Origin: Candidatus Dormiibacterota bacterium | GTDB lineage: Bacteria; Chloroflexota; Dormibacteria; Aeolococcales; Bog-877 | Direction: 5' to 3' | NCBI GenBank assembly: GCA_003132265.1 | Contig: PKXE01000091.1 | Location: 1-8,085, forward strand | DNA: 8,085 nt | Shown here: positions 5,688 through 8,085 of the stretch, in pieces | Layout of the letters: each line of letters opens with the position of its first letter | How positions within the stretch are numbered: position 1 is the stretch's first letter | Notes under the pieces: generated by a model | Databases searched by the model: none | Told to the model about the DNA's origin: nothing | The model's input: the letters and a program-made list of their open reading frames with translations, nothing else | Position numbers and translations under genes: made by a program

Positions 5688-7101
5688 GTTCGCCAAAGCA
5701 GACGGCCGGCAGCCGCTTGGAGCAACCGAGCAGGTCTTGACCGAGACCGCCGCATCTTCCCGGCTGACGCGGGAGGAGGCAACCACAGTCGCCCTGCCGG
5801 GTGGGGATCCCAGCTGGCTGGCGAGCCTCCGCCAGGCAGCGCTGGCTGCCTACCGGGAGGCTCCGTGGCCATCCTCAACCAGGGATGAGGACTGGCGGCG
5901 AACCCCGCAAATCGACAAGCTCGACCCGGCCAACTTCGCTGAGCCGGAGGCCCTGGGCGCGGGCGAACTGCCTCCTTACCTGAGGGAGGCGCTGGATGGC
6001 CCAGTCTCAGGTGGTGAGGTCTCCGCGGTCGTGATCTCCGACGAGCGGGGCAACCTGGAGTCGCCCAGCCCGGCTAACTCGGCTCCCGCATCCCCGATCG
6101 CGCTCGGGCTGGCGGCGGGGCTCGCCGCCGACGGCGCGGTCTGGCAGTCGGTGGCGGGCAAGGTCGCCCCGCCGGGGCTGCGCAAGTTGATCTCACTCAA
6201 CACGGTCCGGACCCTGGGTGGCGCCTGTGTCCATGTCGCCAAAGGGCAGGAGCCCAAGGGGTATGTCCGGCTCCTGCACGGGGTGAGCCACGGCAGCGCC
6301 AGCTTCCCGCGCACCCTGATCAAGCTGGAGGAGGGTGCGAGCCTGACCCTGGTCGAGGAGTGGGTGTCGCCGGATGCCGATCCCGCGCTTCTGGCTCCGG
6401 TGGTGGAGGTGGAGTTGGCCCGAGGGGCCCATCTCACCCATGTGGTCTTTCAGCGTTGCGGCGATCAGACGGTGTTGCAGTCCACAGTTCGGGCCCTGGT
6501 TGGCCAGGAAGCCCGGTACGACGTGCGCTGGAACCTGCTCGGTGCCGCCTGGCAGAAGTCCTACTTCGAGGTCCTGATGCTGGGTGACGGCTCCGACACT
6601 CGCCTGGTCGGGCTCTGCGTCGGCCGCCAGAAGCAGCACTACGACGTGCAGACCTTGCAGGACCACGTCGCCCAGGGCGCGGTCAGCGACCTCCTCTATC
6701 GGGTGGCGGTCGCCGACCGGTCGCGGTCGGTCTACGCCGGCCTGATCCGGGTTGAGGAAGGGGCGCAGAAGACCAACGCCTACGTGCAGAACCGCAACCT
6801 GCTCTTGAGCCCTTTGGCTAAGTCCGACAGCAATCCCACTTTGGAAATCTTGGCCAACGATGTCCGCTGTACCCACGGCTCCACCGCCGGCCGGATCGAC
6901 GACAACCAGCTCTTCTACTGTGAGAGTCGGGGAATCGCGCGGGAGCAGGCCCGGCGCCTGATCGTCGAGGGCTTCTTCGCCGACGTCGTCGACTCCTTTC
7001 CCGAGGGGAGCTTGCGCGAGTCCGGGCGCGGCTTTGTGCTGGAGGCATTGGAGGAGCTCGCCAGGTCGGGAGCGCTGGCCGCCTCCAGCCGAACTGCCTG
7101 A
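5677..7101 (+). CDS. sufD: SufD, Fe-S cluster assembly scaffold subunit
   Basis: SufD is the SufB paralogue that completes the SufBC2D scaffold and is needed for iron acquisition in E. coli. The 474-residue protein has an N-terminal segment [20 protein letters not shown] followed by DEDWRR (70-75), matching the family's paired-tryptophan start region. A right-handed beta-helix core follows, and the C-terminal block is [20 protein letters not shown] (398-417) then [16 protein letters not shown]400 corresponds to the functionally important E. coli His360. About 30 poorly conserved residues precede the N-terminal domain. GTG 5677 lies within the end of sufB and has GGAGG only 3 bases upstream, a tight spacing. 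The next in-frame candidate, TTG in QVLTE, is weaker. Neighbouring sufB and the Rieske gene overlap it by 11 and 1 bases, so expression as one operon is very likely. Confidence 0.96.
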   Translation: MSGEFAKADGRQPLGATEQVLTETAASSRLTREEATTVALPGGDPSWLASLRQAALAAYREAPWPSSTRDEDWRRTPQIDKLDPANFAEPEALGAGELPPYLREALDGPVSGGEVSAVVISDERGNLESPSPANSAPASPIALGLAAGLAADGAVWQSVAGKVAPPGLRKLISLNTVRTLGGACVHVAKGQEPKGYVRLLHGVSHGSASFPRTLIKLEEGASLTLVEEWVSPDADPALLAPVVEVELARGAHLTHVVFQRCGDQTVLQSTVRALVGQEARYDVRWNLLGAAWQKSYFEVLMLGDGSDTRLVGLCVGRQKQHYDVQTLQDHVAQGAVSDLLYRVAVADRSRSVYAGLIRVEEGAQKTNAYVQNRNLLLSPLAKSDSNPTLEILANDVRCTHGSTAGRIDDNQLFYCESRGIAREQARRLIVEGFFADVVDSFPEGSLRESGRGFVLEALEELARSGALAASSRTA

Positions 7102-7430
7102 TGGCGGAGTGGCTCCAGATCTGCGATGCCCAGGCCATCCCTCCGGGGCACGCCGCCCGGGTCGAGATCGGCGACCTGCCGATCGCGGTCTTCAATGTCA
7201 ACGGCGAATTTCACTGCCTGGATGACACCTGCAGCCACGCCATGGCGTCGCTCTCCGAGGGCGAGCTGCACCTCCAGACCTGCGCCATCGAGTGTCCGCT
7301 CCACGGCAGCCAGTTCGACCTGAGGACCGGCGAGCCGATCTCGCTCCCAGCGGTAGAGCCGGTTAGGGTCCACCAGGTGGAACTTCGAGGCGCTGAACTC
7401 TGGATCGCGCTCAGCGACGACGAGCTGTGA
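7101..7430 (+). CDS. Rieske-type [2Fe-2S] ferredoxin, non-heme
   Basis: This 109-residue soluble protein has the two Rieske ligand boxes: C44-x-H46 (CSH) and C65-x2-H68 (CPLH), 18 residues apart, followed by GSQFDLRTGEP. The length and the lack of a membrane helix or catalytic domain match small stand-alone Rieske ferredoxins related to dioxygenase ferredoxin components and NirD, not the bc1 subunit. Its ATG overlaps the sufD stop (TGATG), and its own TGA overlaps the sufS ATG in the same way, so it is embedded in the suf translation chain. Similar Rieske genes occur in SUF operons of actinobacteria. An electron-donor role in cluster assembly is plausible but inferred; it may also be a client of the system. 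Cys61 lies just before the second box and is not a usual ligand. Confidence 0.94.
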   Translation: MAEWLQICDAQAIPPGHAARVEIGDLPIAVFNVNGEFHCLDDTCSHAMASLSEGELHLQTCAIECPLHGSQFDLRTGEPISLPAVEPVRVHQVELRGAELWIALSDDEL

Positions 7431-8085
7431 TGGTGGCACCGGTGCTGAACGCGACGAGGGTGAGGGCCGATTTCCCCATCCTCAAAGAGAGGGTCAACGG
7501 GCGGGAGCTGATCTACCTGGACAGCGCCGCCACCTCCCAGAAGCCGGCGGTGGTGATCGACGCCATCTCGGATTACTACCGCCACGCCAACGCCAACGTG
7601 CATCGTGGGGTCCACGTCCTGGGCGAGCGCGCGACCCAGGTCTTCGAAGGGGCGCGGGTGTCGGTGGCGCGGCTGGTGGGGGCCGATCCCAGGGGGGTGG
7701 TGTTCGTGCGCAACACCACCGAGGGGATCAATCTCGTGGCCCAGGCCTTCGCCCGTGAACGGCTGGGTCCCGGCGACCGGATCGTCTGCACCGAGATGGA
7801 GCATCACTCCAACCTGGTGCCCTGGCAGCAAGTCCGCGACCAGACCGGCTGCCAGCTGGAGTTCATCCCGGTAACTCCGGACGGGCGCCTCGACCCGGAG
7901 GCGACCGCCCGGCTCTTGCAGCCACCAACTCGCTTCCTCGCGATCGCCCACGTGAGCAACGTGCTGGGGACGATCAATCCGGTGGGCGAGCTGATCAGCC
8001 GGGCCCACGCCGAGGGGATCACGGTCCTGGTCGACGGGGCCCAGGCGGTGCCCCACATGCCGGTCGACATCAGCCTGCTGGACGC
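7430..8085 (+). CDS. sufS: SufS, class II cysteine desulfurase (3' end outside window)
   Basis: SufS is a PLP enzyme that mobilises cysteine sulfur for the SufBCD scaffold, usually handing it to SufE or SufU. The 218 complete codons present show the SufS signatures: VRADFPILKERVNGRELIYL, LDSAATSQKP (30-39), YYRHANANVHRGVHVLGERAT (49-69), FVRNTTEGINLVA, the PLP-stacking histidine H125 in TEMEHHSNLVPW, NVLGTINPV, and VDGAQAVPHMPVD with D202 and Q205. The window stops before the SGHK lysine and the catalytic cysteine loop, so catalytic competence cannot be checked. ATG 7430 shares its A with the Rieske stop (TGATG). No strong ribosome binding site is visible, so coupled translation is likely. 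It is distinct in sequence from the class I desulfurase ending at 2792. A sufU or sufE gene would be expected just downstream. Confidence 0.97.
   Translation, partial: MVAPVLNATRVRADFPILKERVNGRELIYLDSAATSQKPAVVIDAISDYYRHANANVHRGVHVLGERATQVFEGARVSVARLVGADPRGVVFVRNTTEGINLVAQAFARERLGPGDRIVCTEMEHHSNLVPWQQVRDQTGCQLEFIPVTPDGRLDPEATARLLQPPTRFLAIAHVSNVLGTINPVGELISRAHAEGITVLVDGAQAVPHMPVDISLLD

Noticed and set aside
4452..5786. 444-codon open frame on the reverse strand opposite sufB
   Set aside because: Its sequence is the antisense reading of the highly conserved sufB; composition (Val/Leu/Asp/Gly rich) is a codon-bias shadow.
7211..8056. 281-codon open frame on the reverse strand opposite the Rieske gene and sufS
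   Set aside because: The forward frame encodes unmistakable SufS from 7430; the reverse frame is an antisense artefact.
1..8085. Defence island, CRISPR array, mobile element or integrated phage
   Set aside because: No spaced repeats, transposase, integrase or nuclease motifs were seen; the genes are metabolic and Fe-S assembly genes on one strand with even composition.

Overview
This 8,085-base window is GC-rich, densely packed and coded entirely on the + strand. Its core is a SUF iron-sulfur cluster assembly locus. Genes abut or overlap by 1 to 11 bases, several start with GTG, and third codon positions are mostly G or C. With the gene order and a Rieske gene inside the locus, this suggests an actinobacterial or Chloroflexota/Dormibacterota-like terrestrial bacterium. 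That placement is inference; there is no rRNA or marker gene to settle it.

Bases 1-149 probably hold the tail of an upstream gene. It overlaps by 8 bases the start of an isocitrate/isopropylmalate dehydrogenase family gene (142-1197) that keeps the substrate and metal residues but has an atypical N-terminal loop and cofactor loop. A 67-base gap with a good -10 box (1244-1249) and a dyad then leads to a second unit. This has a small CxxC...CxxC zinc-ribbon-like protein of unknown function (1265-1609), followed directly by an IscS/NifS-type (class I) cysteine desulfurase ending at 2792. The conserved N-terminus of the desulfurase lies upstream of its first ATG, GTG or TTG, so it either uses a rare start codon (ACG at 1602 is the best fit) or carries a sequence error.

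A 122-base gap carries a promoter whose predicted start site falls on the ATG of an Rrf2-family regulator (2915-3436) with three cysteines suited to an Fe-S cluster. The regulator overlaps sufC (3429-4226). A 60-base gap with a second promoter-like palindrome and a strong ribosome binding site precedes sufB (4287-5687). Then sufD (5677-7101), a Rieske-type ferredoxin (7101-7430) and sufS (7430 to the window edge, incomplete) follow, all overlapping.

Working model: the cysteine desulfurases release sulfur from cysteine, SufBCD is the ATP-dependent scaffold that builds the cluster, the Rieske protein may supply electrons, and the Rrf2 protein senses cluster status and controls the operon. Most of this is conventional. 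The parts worth a second look are the missing canonical start of the first desulfurase, its coupling to an unrecognised zinc-ribbon protein, the presence of both desulfurase classes in one locus, and matching TAAAATA-centred palindromes before the regulator and before sufB.
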